Assembly (NCBI GenBank): GCA_049724395.1
Contig: JAUGWO010000009.1
Span: forward strand, 162,946 to 226,945
From: Spongospora subterranea f. sp. subterranea
Lineage: Eukaryota > Endomyxa: Phytomyxea > Phytomyxea > Plasmodiophorida
Direction of reading: 5' to 3'
DNA: 64,000 nt
Part shown: positions 44,542 to 56,639 of the stretch, piece after piece
Numbering within the stretch: position 1 is the stretch's first letter
Layout of the letters: every line of letters begins with the position of its first letter
Notes under the pieces: generated by a model
Databases searched by the model: none
Told to the model about the DNA's origin: nothing
The model's input: only the letters and a program-made list of their open reading frames with translations
Translations under genes and position numbers: made by a program

Positions 44542-47500
44542 TCAGTTTAACAGGCGAAAGCGACGGCGACCGGGACCGTATCGGGCGCGAACATAGCGGC
44601 GTACAGGCCCCTGGACGACGCCCCCGTGGAACACGGCCAGACAGAGGGCGTTGAGGAAGACGTAGGCCATGAGGCCGATCCGGAAATCGTCCGGGAGAAC
44701 GTTGTGCCCGGTGTGGCCGTAGAACCGGCCCCAGGTCGTGGATGGCGCCATGTACCCGTCGGCGCGCAGGTCGTCGGCGTTCCCGCAGTTGATCCTCATG
44801 GCGCAGCCGATCCAGTTGGGGTCGGAGACGACGACGCCGGTCAGGAAGGCGCCCAGGGCGACGGTGACGACGACCCCGATGCGGTTCCGGTACCAAGGTC
44901 GACGATGATCACTGCCGAGCGTCATCAACGCCCCAGCGAATAGGCACTGGAACATGGCCAATATCGAGATCACCTCCGTTTCGGCGTTGTCCTGCAGTTT
45001 CCACCTGGAATGGCGAGCGGCGAATCAGTATCGCGCGAGAGTTGGACGAAGGGATTACCATTCGAACATATCGATCCCGTCGTCGTTGAAACGAACTGAT
45101 TGCACTTCATGAACGGCTGATTATAGAGCCAGATTAAACCGAACACGATGAACCAGAAGTCGATGAAGATCGTGCCGATCACGGCCGACAGCGTCTCGGG
45201 CCCGAATAATCGCGCTGTTGGACGGCGCGATGCCAAACGCCACGCCGGCTGGGAAAGGCTGATAACATGGGCCATCCCGATTAGAACCGGACCATCGATG
45301 AACGCCCAGACCATGATCGGGAGGACGACGTGGAGGGAATAGGCGATGAACTCGGCCCAGAGCATTGTTTCCCCATAAATCACGGCGAACTTGTAGAGCG
45401 ATAGGTTGGTAGATAGCGCCGCTCGCCCATACGATATTAGGTCGATACACGACATGATCGACCGCGATCCCGACGAGAACGGGGACGCGATCGAGGCGTC
45501 GCCGTCGGATAGTGCCAGACCGGCGTGAGCTTTCTGTAGGAGGTGAAGCCGGGTGAGTTTTAATTGGGGAAAGGAGATGGCGCCATGTGACCAGACCTGT
45601 AGGGCGCCGCAATCATTACCGCCATCGCCACACATACCGACCACCACCTTCTCCTGCAGTAATCCGATCGCGTCGGTCTTATCCTCGGGCGTCAGACGGG
45701 CCAGAACCCGCGTGTGGAACAGGTACGACCGGATCTGCCCTGATTCAACAAGATGGCGGAAAGCGCGACCAGATATCGCCAGTTCGCAACGTCGTCTGCC
45801 AGATTCAACAACGCTGTGAGAAAACAATGCGAAACGGACCCGGGCGAGGTGTGTTGGCGCTAACCCGATCGGTCCATTGCTCTGAATGGTTTGGAGAACA
45901 AGCGATTCGGGAACAATACTGTTTGTCCTCAGATCGAGCCAGCTGATATTTGTTGCACCGTCGGCGATCTCCCCAAAGACCACGTCGGAATGCTCCGAAA
46001 TCATCCCAATCTGGTCGGGAAATCAGTTCACCACCGGGGAACAACAACAACAACGCGAATCTAATGGCTGGGCGATGGCGCCATAATCGCGTACCTGAAT
46101 GGCGGTGTGGCAAGCGGTGAAGGCGTTATCCCCTGTGAGGATCATCGTGCGAATGTCGGCCGACTTGAGCAGATCGATGGCCATCGCCGAATCGGAACGC
46201 GCCGTGTTCTGGAACAGGATCAGGCCCGATAGTGTCGGTGCCGCCTCGATATCTGCCAGAACGTTCATCAGGACCTAGACCGTTTTTTTTTGGGATTTTG
46301 CCACGACAACGAACCTGCCCGATTCATCAGCGACACCTCGCGATCCGATAATTGACCAAGTTCCCGATACGCCAACGCCTGATGATCACCGAAATCAACA
46401 ACACCCAGCACGAATATGAACGGCGCCGAACCATCGTGTAAAAGCCCTGTCGAGCGTGCGAGTTGGCAATCGCCCGGAAGTTGCCCGGAACACTATCTGG
46501 GGCCGCCAACGACTCCATCGATTCGAACGATCCTTTCAAGAACACGATCACCTTCCCGGTTTGGCGCTCCCGCGCCACCGAGCACATCCGCATCAGCTGC
46601 GACTCGAACTCCAACGTCCTCAGGATGTCGAACGCCTCGGCGCCGTTCGACACGATCATGTGCCCGTCCGACTGACTTTGCTCCATCGCCCAGCCGGACG
46701 CCGCGAACATTTCCAGGTCGACGTTGGACCCGACGGCATCGCCGGAATTCAGGAACGAGATCGTGTGAGCGCACGCCATTCCCTGTGAAATCGCATTGTT
46801 CCCCGATGCGCCGCGTTCAACGGGATCTTGGAACGCCCGGTCGATTATCGGGTGAACGCTGTGGAAATTCAGCCCCGATTGCGTGATCGTTCCTGTTTTA
46901 TGAGATTTAGAACGGGCCGTTGATGGCGAAACCCGAATGTTCTCGCCTGTTTTGTCAAAGGCGAACAGGCGGATTTTGCCAGCGGCGACGATACGGTTCA
47001 GATCGCGGCAATGGATTCCACAGCGTTTCAGGCGCTTGGCGGACACGCTTTGCCCAACGACCAGGAACGCCGGCAGGATTGGCAATATGACGTTGCCCAG
47101 GGTGAATAATCCATAAAACCCTAACGCACACGATAAACGGGATCAGATCATGGGGAATCGCAAGAATGGGGAAAACACAGGTCGTCGAATTACACGAGCT
47201 GATAGTTGTGCCCAACAGGACCATCGATACGATGAAGGCGATCGCAGACCAAAGGAGGAGAACAGCGAAAACAACTGTCGTTTTGTTCAGTCCCGCAGGT
47301 TCGTTGAAAAAAGGAGCAGTTGCTGCGTCACCTTCCAATTCGGAATCGAATGTGAACGCGATCTGCTTCGGGAAAAGAACTGACCGCAGCAGAGCGCCTT
47401 TGGCCGTATGCGAACCCTTATCGACCACAACGGCAATGGCGCCAAATGGGCCATTGCCCGACGCTTTCTGTTGTAATAGCGTTGTCCCTTGTTTTTAAGG

Positions 47501-49359
47501 TTCAGCCCGTTGCCAATCGATCAATTAAAACGACACGACGTTAACGAACCTGAAAAGATCGTGTGTTTTGCGCCACGACCCCTTTTGTCGTAGATGGACG
47601 ACGCTCCATCGACGTGGTCGATTGGCCATTTGGGTTTGGCCACCGATTCCCCAGTTAGACTCGATTCGTCGAACACGGCCGATCCCGACAGCAGAACGCC
47701 ATCGAACGGGACGATCTTGACGTTGTGCAGCGACACGATATCGCCCGTGACCAGGTCGTGGGCCGATCTGGTCTGCCATTGGCCATCGCGCAGGACGTGG
47801 GAGATGGCCTCGTGCCGCGCCATCGCCTGGCACCGCCGCCGCGCCTGGCAGACCATGACCGCCTTCACCAGACCCGACACGACGATCACCGTCAGGTGGA
47901 TTGTCGCCATTCCCCAGTACGACATGTAGAACGAAACCGACAGGCAGCAGATCTGGTAAAGGTACGCCAGACCACAGAATTCGGCCACGATCGACGCCGC
48001 ATATCCAGGAACCTCAAAGTGAATGGAGTTCGGGCCCTAAACATAGCGATAATTGGTGTCAGCGGTTCTTGTTTCTCGTGAAACGAGTCGATGAACAATC
48101 ACCTCGAGATCCAGCAAACGATCGACCGTCTGACGCGGAAGACCGTTGGCGATATTGGCAGAGAGCTGGGCGTAGGTCATGACGTCGTCGCTGCCGAACC
48201 GAATCACCTCCCATTGATCGCGATCGGCATTATACGAATACCGCTCGAAATGGAACTCGATGTACCGCTGACCTGATTCGGTCAGCAGAACTGGCAGATT
48301 GACGGTGACGCCATCGCCAAGTAATGGCAGGTGGTTCCACAGCCAATGGCGACAATCGCGGGCGAGTTTCACGATGCGATTGCCGTCGGTGATCTGGACG
48401 TCGTCGTTTGGGAACCAGAGGCGGACGATGGTCGCCTGGGTCATAGGGCAAGGCAGGCGGAACAGGTTGCCGATATGATGCTGGAGGAGGTTGACGGCGA
48501 ACAGCCAACCGAACACGATGTGCCAGTTGACGATGAACAGGACGTTGAGGGCGTCGAACGACACCTCGACCTGGTGCTCCTCCAGGTCGACCAGTGTGTA
48601 GTAGTGCAGGCAGATCGCGACCCCAACGCCGACCAACGCCAGCGTTATCGCCACCAGCACACAGCCCAGCAGTTTCCCCACGCGCGAATCGCAATACCCT
48701 TTCTGTCGGCGTCGCGATTCCGGTACGTGAACGCCGGGCGTCGACGGAATCGTCAAAACTGAAATATCGCTGAAACCACTTCGCGATCCTTCGCTGGGAA
48801 CTCGATTAGATCGGTAGATCATCCAAACGGCGAACGCGATCGCGTAAATCCCCGTAAAGGCGATGATCGTGACGAAGGCGCATTTGATTGTGTCAACGGT
48901 TCTCACATAGAACGGCGTCGACGCGCTCATCTTGGCCGTTGTTGTTGTTGTCGTTGAGCAATTGGCGGTCGGATCGGTGGGCGTCGTCAGGGTCGAGCAT
49001 ATGGCGTTGACGGCGATCGTGTCGAGGATCAGCGATTGCGGGACGATGGCGTCAACCCGCAAACACGCCACATATTTCCCCGATCCGCAATCGCATGGAT
49101 TGACGACGCCGAAGCACGATTCCTGGACGGTCGCGCCAGGGCGACATCGGCCGTCGGGGCAAAAAACCGTCCCCAAAGGGCAGGTCGCATTGGCCAGGCC
49201 TGTACATTGCCCGACGTGTTTGACACACGTTATCGGACAGATCGCGTCGACGTTGCGGTCGGGACAGCCCTGGTTCGGTTCGCGAAGGAACGGCTTGCTG
49301 TGGACGGCCGACACGAGAACAACCAGGGAGATCAGATGAGGGATTCGATGGCGAACCAT
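44542..49359 (-). CDS. P5-type ATPase with signal peptide and Cys-rich ectodomain
   Basis: P-type cation/polyamine transporter of the ATP13A group, about 1434 residues. Exons: 49359-48103, 48036-47550, 47487-46947, 46892-46432, 46378-46315, 46252-46095, 46010-45597, 45533-about 45059, about 44991-44542. The N-terminus is a signal peptide (MVRHRIPHLISLVVLVSAVH) and a roughly 120-residue Cys-rich segment, unusual for this family, followed by two membrane spans. Then come GPNSIHFEVPGY, the actuator DESSLTGES, the catalytic FAFDKTGTITQ, KGSFESMESL, TGDNAFTA, LTPEDKT and GMCGDGGNDCGAL, and the C-terminal membrane spans. The intron splitting DKTG begins with GC (46946-46893, 54 nt). One base too many at 47122 (GTT AGG GTT; the family needs GTT GGG TTT). 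The last junction may need another. Confidence 0.88.
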
Positions 49360-49938
49360 GATGGTGTCGATGGGCAAATAGGGCCGGCGCCACACACACC
49401 CCCCCCCCGTCAGGGCGTGATTCGACAGATTAGATATGGGAGTGGCATTGGGAAGCACGAGCACTATTCCTGGAAAGAACTTGAACGGATCGATCTAATC
49501 GCTAGTACCAGATGGAACACGGCGGCGCCGGGACGATATCTCACAGCGACAACAACAACGGTTTTGGTTTTGAGACCCGATTTGGATTTATGATATAAAT
49601 AACAACACGGGTCTTCTCCCTCGTGATCATCGTCGGGTTTTTCAGAGCTGATCCCTCTCGGAAGGCGTCTGCGGCGAGGTCGAGAACCGAACCGCTGTTC
49701 TGAGGATTGTTCAGTTGTTCAGCGTGCTCTGACAACCTGGAGCCACAAACCGCTATTCTGTTGAGGGCTGGAACGATCAAGCGGTATTCGTTAGAACGTT
49801 TGAGGACCTACAAAGTAATCGATCGAGTTTCAGTTCCACAATGGACCGTCGGCTCCGTCATGATCGTTCGGAAATTCTGAGGATCAACCAAGCGAACAAT
49901 GTTCGATTGCATTGTATACTGGTTCGACAATCGGCCGT
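49360..49938. other. Upstream region of the P5-ATPase
   Basis: Holds a run of ten C at 49400-49409 just upstream of the ATPase start and no recognisable gene. Its right edge contains the left arm of the inverted repeat described at 49893. Confidence 0.5.
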
Positions 49939-50267
49939 CTAGTTCATACCTTGATTATGGAAATAAGTAAAAAATGCCCTTCTTTTACCGATAGCAGTTC
50001 CAAACCTTCCGCCAGAACCTCTTTGAGTTAAAATCAGGGTCCCGTTTTGAGCGGCGAAGCCTCCTGGAACCGGCCAAGAACTATAGATTATGGGCCAGGG
50101 CCCTCCTCTCCTCGAATTTCCATAATCAATGTACGAGCTGGTGAAAGCGTCAACTTTATTGACACCAATGTACATTTTGCACAGGTTCGTTTGTACGAAT
50201 ATCCGGCAATGTAAGAAACCGAGACGGCGATTGTCGAACCAGTATACAATGCAATCGAACATTGTTT
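49893..50267. repeat. Inverted repeat, about 45-bp arms
   Basis: The sequence gaacaatgttcgattgcatt at 49893 recurs inverted at about 50247-50267 (aatgcaatcgaacattgttt); the match continues through the ccagtatac/gtatactgg core. The right arm is inside an open frame coding MFDCIVYWFDN, so one arm is probably a copied piece of that frame. Confidence 0.85.
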
Positions 50268-51078
50268 CGCTTGATTGTCGCTGAATGGGACTGACTCGAA
50301 AACACCCTTTCTTGAATACAGCTGGAATGAGCCAATACTTGCCCCCATGCTTGATGACGCTTCCTCGAGAAATCAGGCCATCATCACTGGAACCATCGTG
50401 GCGACGCAATCGAGTATACCAGCGCCCTTGACGTGATTGAAATTGTTGACGATTCGACGAACGCGAAACACTGTTACTTGGCGAACATTTACTTGTCGCG
50501 AGAGCGACATTGAAGGAAGAATCAAATAGGTGCATCCTCTGCAATAAATCTGAAAAACTGATGATGGAGTCGGCATCGAAGCTTTCATTACTTTCTTGAC
50601 CAGAAGCATCAGGTTCATCGTCAACCTGAGCAGACATGTCTGGGAACTCGAAATCACTTAGATCAGAAGGCTCTTCCGACGTCCATGCAACACGCGACGA
50701 AAGTATTTCCATAATAATTGAATCATCATGAAGAATATGGTCGTTCAGAAGATCTGAGCTCGAGTGTCCCCGGCAACTGAGTCATATTTGATGGCCTTCG
50801 TCAATATGCAGCGGAAATGATCGAAGGAGATAATTTTCTGGCAGAATCTCGATTTGAAATGAGGCAACGCCAACAGTGCGAACTAAGTTGGACATATCAA
50901 CCGACACTTCATTGATAATCGGTAAAATATGTTCAACAAGCCGGCTAGCCACATGATCACGAGAGTTTGCTGGCAGAGTTATTCCAGAATCGTCTGAATC
51001 CTGAAAAGTGAAGAATAAGGTTGAGCCGGGTGATGCGATGGATGACTGGAACCATCCGGCAACATCAGGCCCCGACAA
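49939..51078 (-). CDS. Unknown ORF pair in one frame, separated by TGA
   Basis: The upstream frame (51078-50782) reads FQSSIASPGSTLFFTFQDSD, LVEHILPIINEVSVDMSN, LLRSFPLHIDEGHQI and then TGA CTC. The same frame then stays open without a break for 23 codons to the Met at 50712 and on to 49939 (SEEPSDLSDFEFPDMSAQ, KYWLIPAVFKKGCFRVSP). So this is either two genes or one protein with an internal TGA. The downstream part is acidic at first, then has several aromatic strands (MFDCIVYWFDNRRLGFLHC). No family recognised. Confidence 0.4.
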
Positions 51079-52353
51079 CCCGTAACAATCCTTGGCTGAT
51101 CATCTGGGCGAAGCATTAGGAGCAACCTAATGAATAACACCTTCCACTCCAACTTTAATCGCTTGGCTACTCCAAGATGTGGGCGGTATCAATTGAAACA
51201 AATGACAATAACGACAGGGATCGGGATGGTCCCAACAACCCTTTGGCTGATTATCCACCTAACATGGCGCCATGTTCCAGGATGTCAGAGGCCGCGCTCT
51301 GTCACGCCCGTTCACGGTACTGGTTGGCAATGGCGCTGTGAACTCAGTGGCAGGCTGAGTTGAAAAGCGAAATACTGGGGTGGAGATTAATGTTGAAAAG
51401 ACATCCAACCCGAATCGAGCTCAAACCAGAAGGTTTATGGGTTTGTGGGTTAATAGTACGCCATAGAAACTGAATTTGCCGGTAGATGCTCATGAGCTAG
51501 ATCGAAGCGATTCATCTCATCCCCTTGTTCCTGGAAAGAGAATCGAACGTAGTCAAGTAGAGATCAACGCCGCCAAAACCAAATCAGAGCGCATAAACGG
51601 ATCTGATACTCTATACCATCGATCACAATAACAACTAAAGCGGGGCGTATTTCAAAATAAACAGCAAACGACGAAGGCATTGTTGATCTCGACATTCTTC
51701 TGGTCTTTATCAATTTAAATTGTTTCGTAGAGGATCGTCAAGCCGGGTTTTCACCTGAGTCCGAATCCAAACGCTGTTTATCATTCGCACGAATCATTAC
51801 AAGTTGAGTAGCTGAATAAATCGGAGATTTATTTGGGGGTCCAGAATTCCTCGCGACACGTTGTCATGGTCGTTCATCGTAATATGGCACTCTCCACGAA
51901 CGTCCCAGCTGAGCCCATCGGCAAATTGTATACCCCATTTCAAATCGAGGGCTTGTTTTGTTATCTGCTTTACCAACAGCAATTCCTATCGTAACCTGGT
52001 AGTCATGATAACCAACAACAACTGTAGCAACCTCTTCCAACAACTAATTTGCACATGTTAACTTATCAAAGCTCTCAACATTATGTGGTAAATTTATTGG
52101 CTTTTTTAAGCACGTTATCGGTCAATCATGATCGCTCTTCCCCATACTATTATATGGGTGACGCAGTCGAAAATTTGGCGAAGTGATCAAATTATGGCAT
52201 TGTGTGCACCTTTCTGATGATGGATTAGGTGTTTGAACATTTAGGTACAGGGTTTTGGCTTTGGAGTTTTGACCGAAAGTGCGGGTCCCGTTTTATGTTT
52301 GTCACAACGGAGAGTTGGCGATAATTCCTACGAAACCCATATCCAGACCGGGG
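51079..52353. other. No confident gene
   Basis: About 1.3 kb with short open frames only. I see no domain, RNA or clear repeat. Confidence 0.4.
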
Positions 52354-53155
52354 ATGACGATGCCGACAGGACCGATACGTAACTGGTCGATGTCTCCTCT
52401 CATTGCGCCATCCGCTTACGTCAGAGCTTATCGTGCCGAGTATCTAGACACGCGAGATGACGTTGCGAAAGTCTGGGACCTGGTAATATCCCATGACGCC
52501 GTCTGCATTCTCGTGTAAGCGCGCCCTTTCGAAAATAATTCTTCCAATGAGTAGCGGATCCAGGCACAATCTCGATACTGATGCGCTGCTTCTAGTAAAA
52601 CAATTTCGACCTCCCGTCTATGCTAGCGCCATCCAACGCAAATCTGACTCGAACCTGTAGTTACTAGCTTTGCTGTCTCAGGCTTATTGTAATGCGGTTT
52701 GATTTTTTTCGGGTTCAGAAATGATGGGTTCACCTATGAGCTATGCGCTGGAATTCTTGATAAAAGCCACCTGGACGTCATCGAGACCGCTCGTGAAGAG
52801 ATTATCGAAGAACTCGGTTTCGATATACCGTCGTCGTCCATTCGTCCGATCACAACTTATCATAACTCCACCGGAATTCTTGGATCCGTTTCTCATCTTC
52901 TCTTTGCTGAAGTCAGTCCAGTCATTGACCGAACCTGCAATTTGATGTTGATCAAACCCGTTTCAGGTCAGGGAAATGAATCGAGTTGGAAACGGGGGTG
53001 GAATCGACACAGAGCAGATCGAGATTGTTTCAATTCCCGTATCGGAAGCACAATCTTGGATGATGGACGATAGTCGCGCTCGAACCGCCGGCCTATTGTA
53101 CGCGTTCATGTGGTTCTTCAATGTGCAGAAGGCGTCTCGCGATCGCCCACTGTGA
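52354..53155 (+). CDS. Nudix hydrolase, UDP-sugar pyrophosphatase (NUDT14-like)
   Basis: Exons 52354-52514, 52552-52656, 52719-52911 and 52967-53155, in phase, give about 215 residues; introns are 37, 62 and 55 nt. A second Met at 52390 is also possible as start. The Nudix region reads YELCAGILDKSHLDVIETAR then EEIIEELGF, with the REEIIEELG core complete. Family-specific context: LLLVKQFRPPVYA before the box and a C-terminal GGGIDTEQIEIVSIP. These match the NUDT14/UDP-glucose pyrophosphatase group that hydrolyses sugar nucleotides. No frame disturbance here. Confidence 0.85.
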
Positions 53156-54374
53156 TGATAAACAGTACCAAAACCGATGGAATCTGAGGAGTGTAATTCT
53201 TTATTCAATCGGGAATCGTCGTCAATACACCTGGACACTGTGTTAAATACTTTCGGATCAATCCACTGATGCAGATTTATCCAGGTGAGGCGAAATGCAA
53301 ATTTACTGCCCGATCTGTGCTCTATCGCTGAGTTCCTTCAGCGCGACATGCGAAGCAATTTCTTCCAACGACTTTTGATTCTCTTGAGGCATCTATCATG
53401 CGGTGATGATCGGATTACGACGCTGCAAGCCAGGGGAACGTGCCCACGACGCACGAGTGTTTCAAATCGATGAACTGACGACTGACCAAACCGAATCGAA
53501 AAGAAAGTGCTGCTAGGTGATCAACACAAGCACGGATGCGACCTCAGTGAACAGTTCAAGACGATGGTCCCGATAAATGACCAAAAGAGGCGAACCTCGG
53601 TGAACAACCACTTGGAGATCACGATGTGACTTGGCTTGGGACAAGGGTGTTTTATAGTGCTTTCAATAGGAGCATATCGACGTCGCATTACCATAATGTT
53701 CAGTTAGTCTGATCAACCCCTGGCAAAGGTCCTTATCACAAGCGTAAAAGCTTGATTTCGGGGCGTGATTTGTCTGTCGAGCGTCAGAGTTGGTGCTCTG
53801 GATCACAGTCGTGTCCAAGTGCGTTGGCACAAAATGGACCTTGAACAAGGCCTTGCTATAGAGCGGATGGCCATCGATTACTTGCATCAGTCTGCGTGGA
53901 ATGGAGGTTCAGTTGCATCTGGTGATCATCAGCCTGAACCAAATCGTCGGGAGAGACGATCTTGGTAAACGGTTGATGTTCCTGTAAGGTACGCGTCAAT
54001 CAACATCTTTCGTGCACCTTTTTCCGCATGGCAAGAACGGAAGAGTGACTGTAAATCACTGTTCATGTAACCCAATGTCAGTTGTATCGTTATGTATCAT
54101 CAGTCCATGTGAAATCGCTTCGGTTTAATCTCACTATATCTTATCATTCGGTAGATGATCGTGCACTGGTTCTCGACAGGACATTCCTTCGATCGATTAC
54201 GCTGGGGTTAAGATGCTCCAGCAAATGAAGCAGGTTGCATTCTCGGAGTTGTTATTGCCACAATCTTGTCACCAGGATTAACCAGAAATCATATAACTTT
54301 TACAAAGAGACCTAATGGCATGGCGATATTCAAAATTCGAATATCGGGTTCTGAATTCAATGAAACTTTATTGT
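53156..54374. other. No confident gene
   Basis: About 1.2 kb between the Nudix gene and the end of the Pro/Ala-rich gene. Only short open frames, with no recognisable protein, tRNA or repeat. Confidence 0.4.
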
Positions 54375-56423
54375 TTATTGAGGAGGGACCACAGGTGGTA
54401 ATGGGGAGCTGCAAGCTGGAGGAACAACAGGTGGAGGTGGAGGGATTGGTGGTCCAACGAAGGGAAAGAAAGGAGTTGGAGGCCAGGGATCATGGCCAAA
54501 TATGCTAATACCAGGGTGCAAGGGAATTAGAGGCGGGAACACGGGAACGGCAAGAGGTGCCAGTGGAAGACAAGCGGGAGGAGGAACTCTATTCATTGCA
54601 GACCATGGGATCGGCGGAACTACAGGAGCGGCTGGCACGACAGGAGCAACTCTGTCAACAGGTGGAACTCTTGGCGGGATACGAGGAGCAATCGGAGCGT
54701 TAGGAACCACTGGGGCAGGTGGAGCAACAGGAATCACTGACGCCCCAGAAGCAACATTTGTGGCAGCAATTGGAGCAACAGGAGTCACTGAAGCGCCAGA
54801 AGCAGCAACTGGGGAAGCAATTGATGCAGTTGGCGCCAGAGGAGGAACAACCGGAGCAGTTTGTGCTCTGGGAATCACTGAGGCTCCAGAAGCAACAACC
54901 GGAGCTGCAGCAGGAGCAACCGGGACCGGTGGAGCAACCGGAGTCACTGCCGACCCAGAAGCAACAACTGGAGCAGCAGCAGGAATCAAAGGCGCTCCAG
55001 AGGCAGCAACAGGGGTAGCATGAGAAGCAATTGATGCAGTTGGCGCCAGAGGAGCAACCGGAGCAGTTTGCGCTCTGGGAATCACTGAGGCTCCAGAAGC
55101 AACAACCGGAGCTGCAGCAGGAGCAACCGGGACCGGTGGAGCAACCGGAGTCACTGCCGACCCAGAAGCAACAACTGGAGCAGCAGCAGGAATCAAAGGC
55201 GCTCCAGAGGCAGTAACAGGGGTAGCATGAGAAGCAATTGATGCAGTTGGCGCCAGAGGAGCAACCGGAGCAGTTTGCGCTCTGGGAATCACTGGGGCTC
55301 CAGAAGCAACAACCGGAGCTGCAGCAGGAGCAACCGGGACCGGTGGAGCAACCGGAGTCACTGCCGACCCAGAAGCAACAACTGGAGCAGCAGCAGGAAT
55401 CAAAGGCGCTCCAGAGGCAGTAACAGGGGTAGCATGAGAAGCAATTGATGCAGTTGGCGCCAGAGGAGGAGCAACCGGAGCAGTTTGCGCTCTGGGAATC
55501 ACTGAAGCTCCAGAAGCAACAACTGGAGCAGCAGCAGGAACAGGAATCAAAGGCGCTCCAGAGGCAGTAACAGGGGTAGCATGAGAAGCAATTGATGCAG
55601 TTGGTGCCAGAGGAGGAGCGACAGGAGCAGCTGATACGGCATGAGGAGATACCGGGACAGATGGTAGTGTATGAGTAGTTGACGCCCCACAAGTAGAGGC
55701 AGGCGGTGCAGCGGGGGCTACTGGAGGGGGAACCGGAGCAGCGGGAGCTACAGGAGGGGGAACCGGAGCAACTGGAGCAACGGGAGGGAGAACCGGAGCA
55801 GCGGGAGCTACTGGAGGGAGAATCGGAGCAGCGGGAGCTACTGGAGGGGGAATCGGAGCAGCGGGAGCTACAGGAGGGGGAACCGGAGCTACAGGAGGGG
55901 GAACCGGAGCAATTGGAGCAACGGGAGGGGGAACCGGAGCTACAGGAGGGGGACCCGGAGCAACTGGAGCAACGGGAGGGGGAACCGGAGCTACAGGAGG
56001 GGGAACCGGAGCAACTGGAGCAACGGGAGGGGGAACCGGAGCTACAGGAGGGGGAACCGGAGCAACAGGAGCAACGGGAGGGGGAACCAGAGGTCCTGGC
56101 GGGAATAAGGGAGGAACGGCAGCTCCCAATGGAGGCTGTATTACTGGTGGTGGCGGTGGCAATGATCGTGGTGGAGGCGGTGATGGTGGTAGTGGTGGCG
56201 ATGATGGTTGTAGTGGTGGCGGCGATGGAGGTAGTGGTGGCGGCGATGTAGGTATAGGTGCCGCTGCTACTGCAGGTACCACAGGTACTGGAGATGGAAC
56301 TGGCGAGGGGATCGCAATAGTCTGCGAAGCAGAGGTGGATGTAGACCCAACATGACTATAGTCAAATTCAGCTAGACCTAGAATAACCAGACTAAAAAAA
56401 CACGCAAAAGTTAAACGCTGCAT
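54375..56423 (-). CDS. Secreted Pro/Ala/Val-rich repeat protein
   Basis: The start chosen is Met 56423, giving the signal peptide [20 protein letters not shown]; the frame is open to 56534 but the extra residues are polar. About 682 residues. Order: a short Ser/Thr stretch, [21 protein letters not shown] polyproline, then about ten [14 protein letters not shown] units, then about four longer near-identical units of roughly 70 residues ([40 protein letters not shown]), and a Pro-rich end. Extensin-like surface or wall protein by composition. Long open frames on the opposite strand are by-products of the repeats. Confidence 0.7.
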   Translation of the reverse strand: MQRLTFACFFSLVILGLAEFDYSHVGSTSTSASQTIAIPSPVPSPVPVVPAVAAAPIPTSPPPLPPSPPPLQPSSPPLPPSPPPPRSLPPPPPVIQPPLGAAVPPLFPPGPLVPPPVAPVAPVPPPVAPVPPPVAPVAPVPPPVAPVPPPVAPVAPGPPPVAPVPPPVAPIAPVPPPVAPVPPPVAPAAPIPPPVAPAAPILPPVAPAAPVLPPVAPVAPVPPPVAPAAPVPPPVAPAAPPASTCGASTTHTLPSVPVSPHAVSAAPVAPPLAPTASIASHATPVTASGAPLIPVPAAAPVVASGASVIPRAQTAPVAPPLAPTASIASHATPVTASGAPLIPAAAPVVASGSAVTPVAPPVPVAPAAAPVVASGAPVIPRAQTAPVAPLAPTASIASHATPVTASGAPLIPAAAPVVASGSAVTPVAPPVPVAPAAAPVVASGASVIPRAQTAPVAPLAPTASIASHATPVAASGAPLIPAAAPVVASGSAVTPVAPPVPVAPAAAPVVASGASVIPRAQTAPVVPPLAPTASIASPVAASGASVTPVAPIAATNVASGASVIPVAPPAPVVPNAPIAPRIPPRVPPVDRVAPVVPAAPVVPPIPWSAMNRVPPPACLPLAPLAVPVFPPLIPLHPGISIFGHDPWPPTPFFPFVGPPIPPPPPVVPPACSSPLPPVVPPQ
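54870..55640. repeat. Tandem repeat, about 207-bp units inside the Pro/Ala gene
   Basis: The block gaagcaattgatgcagttgg recurs at 54814, 55022, 55229 and 55439, with near-identical 207-210-base units; the spacing before the next occurrence (55587) is shorter because part of the unit is deleted. All changes keep multiples of three. Recent unequal exchange is likely. Confidence 0.85.
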
Positions 56424-56639
56424 CGATTGGAAAATAACAAGTAATACCGCCTCCGATTCCGGTTTCGACATATGGCGTATGGTGTCACTGGAATAGTAGT
56501 GGCTTTCAACCGCCGAATATCCACTCACTAACACATTCTTTGCCGAGCATACGGATTATGAAAATGAGATCCCGCTATCCGGATTTGCAATGACCACAGG
56601 TCAGGGGTCAAGTCCGTCAACGCCAAAAGATCATGGCTG

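Noticed and set aside
46378-46432. A -1 frame break in the P5-ATPase after RQGFYTM
   Set aside because: A 53-nt GT...AG intron restores ALAYRELGQL exactly, in phase.
44970-48700. Plus-strand open frames opposite the P5-ATPase
   Set aside because: Arg/Pro/His-rich shadows of a conserved, well-spliced minus-strand gene.
54502-56251. Long open frames opposite the Pro/Ala gene (Gln/Glu-rich and Gly/Ala-rich, and a Cys/Ser-rich one)
   Set aside because: They arise because the repeat units are multiples of three and GC-rich; none has a signal peptide or recognisable domain, whereas the minus-strand frame does.
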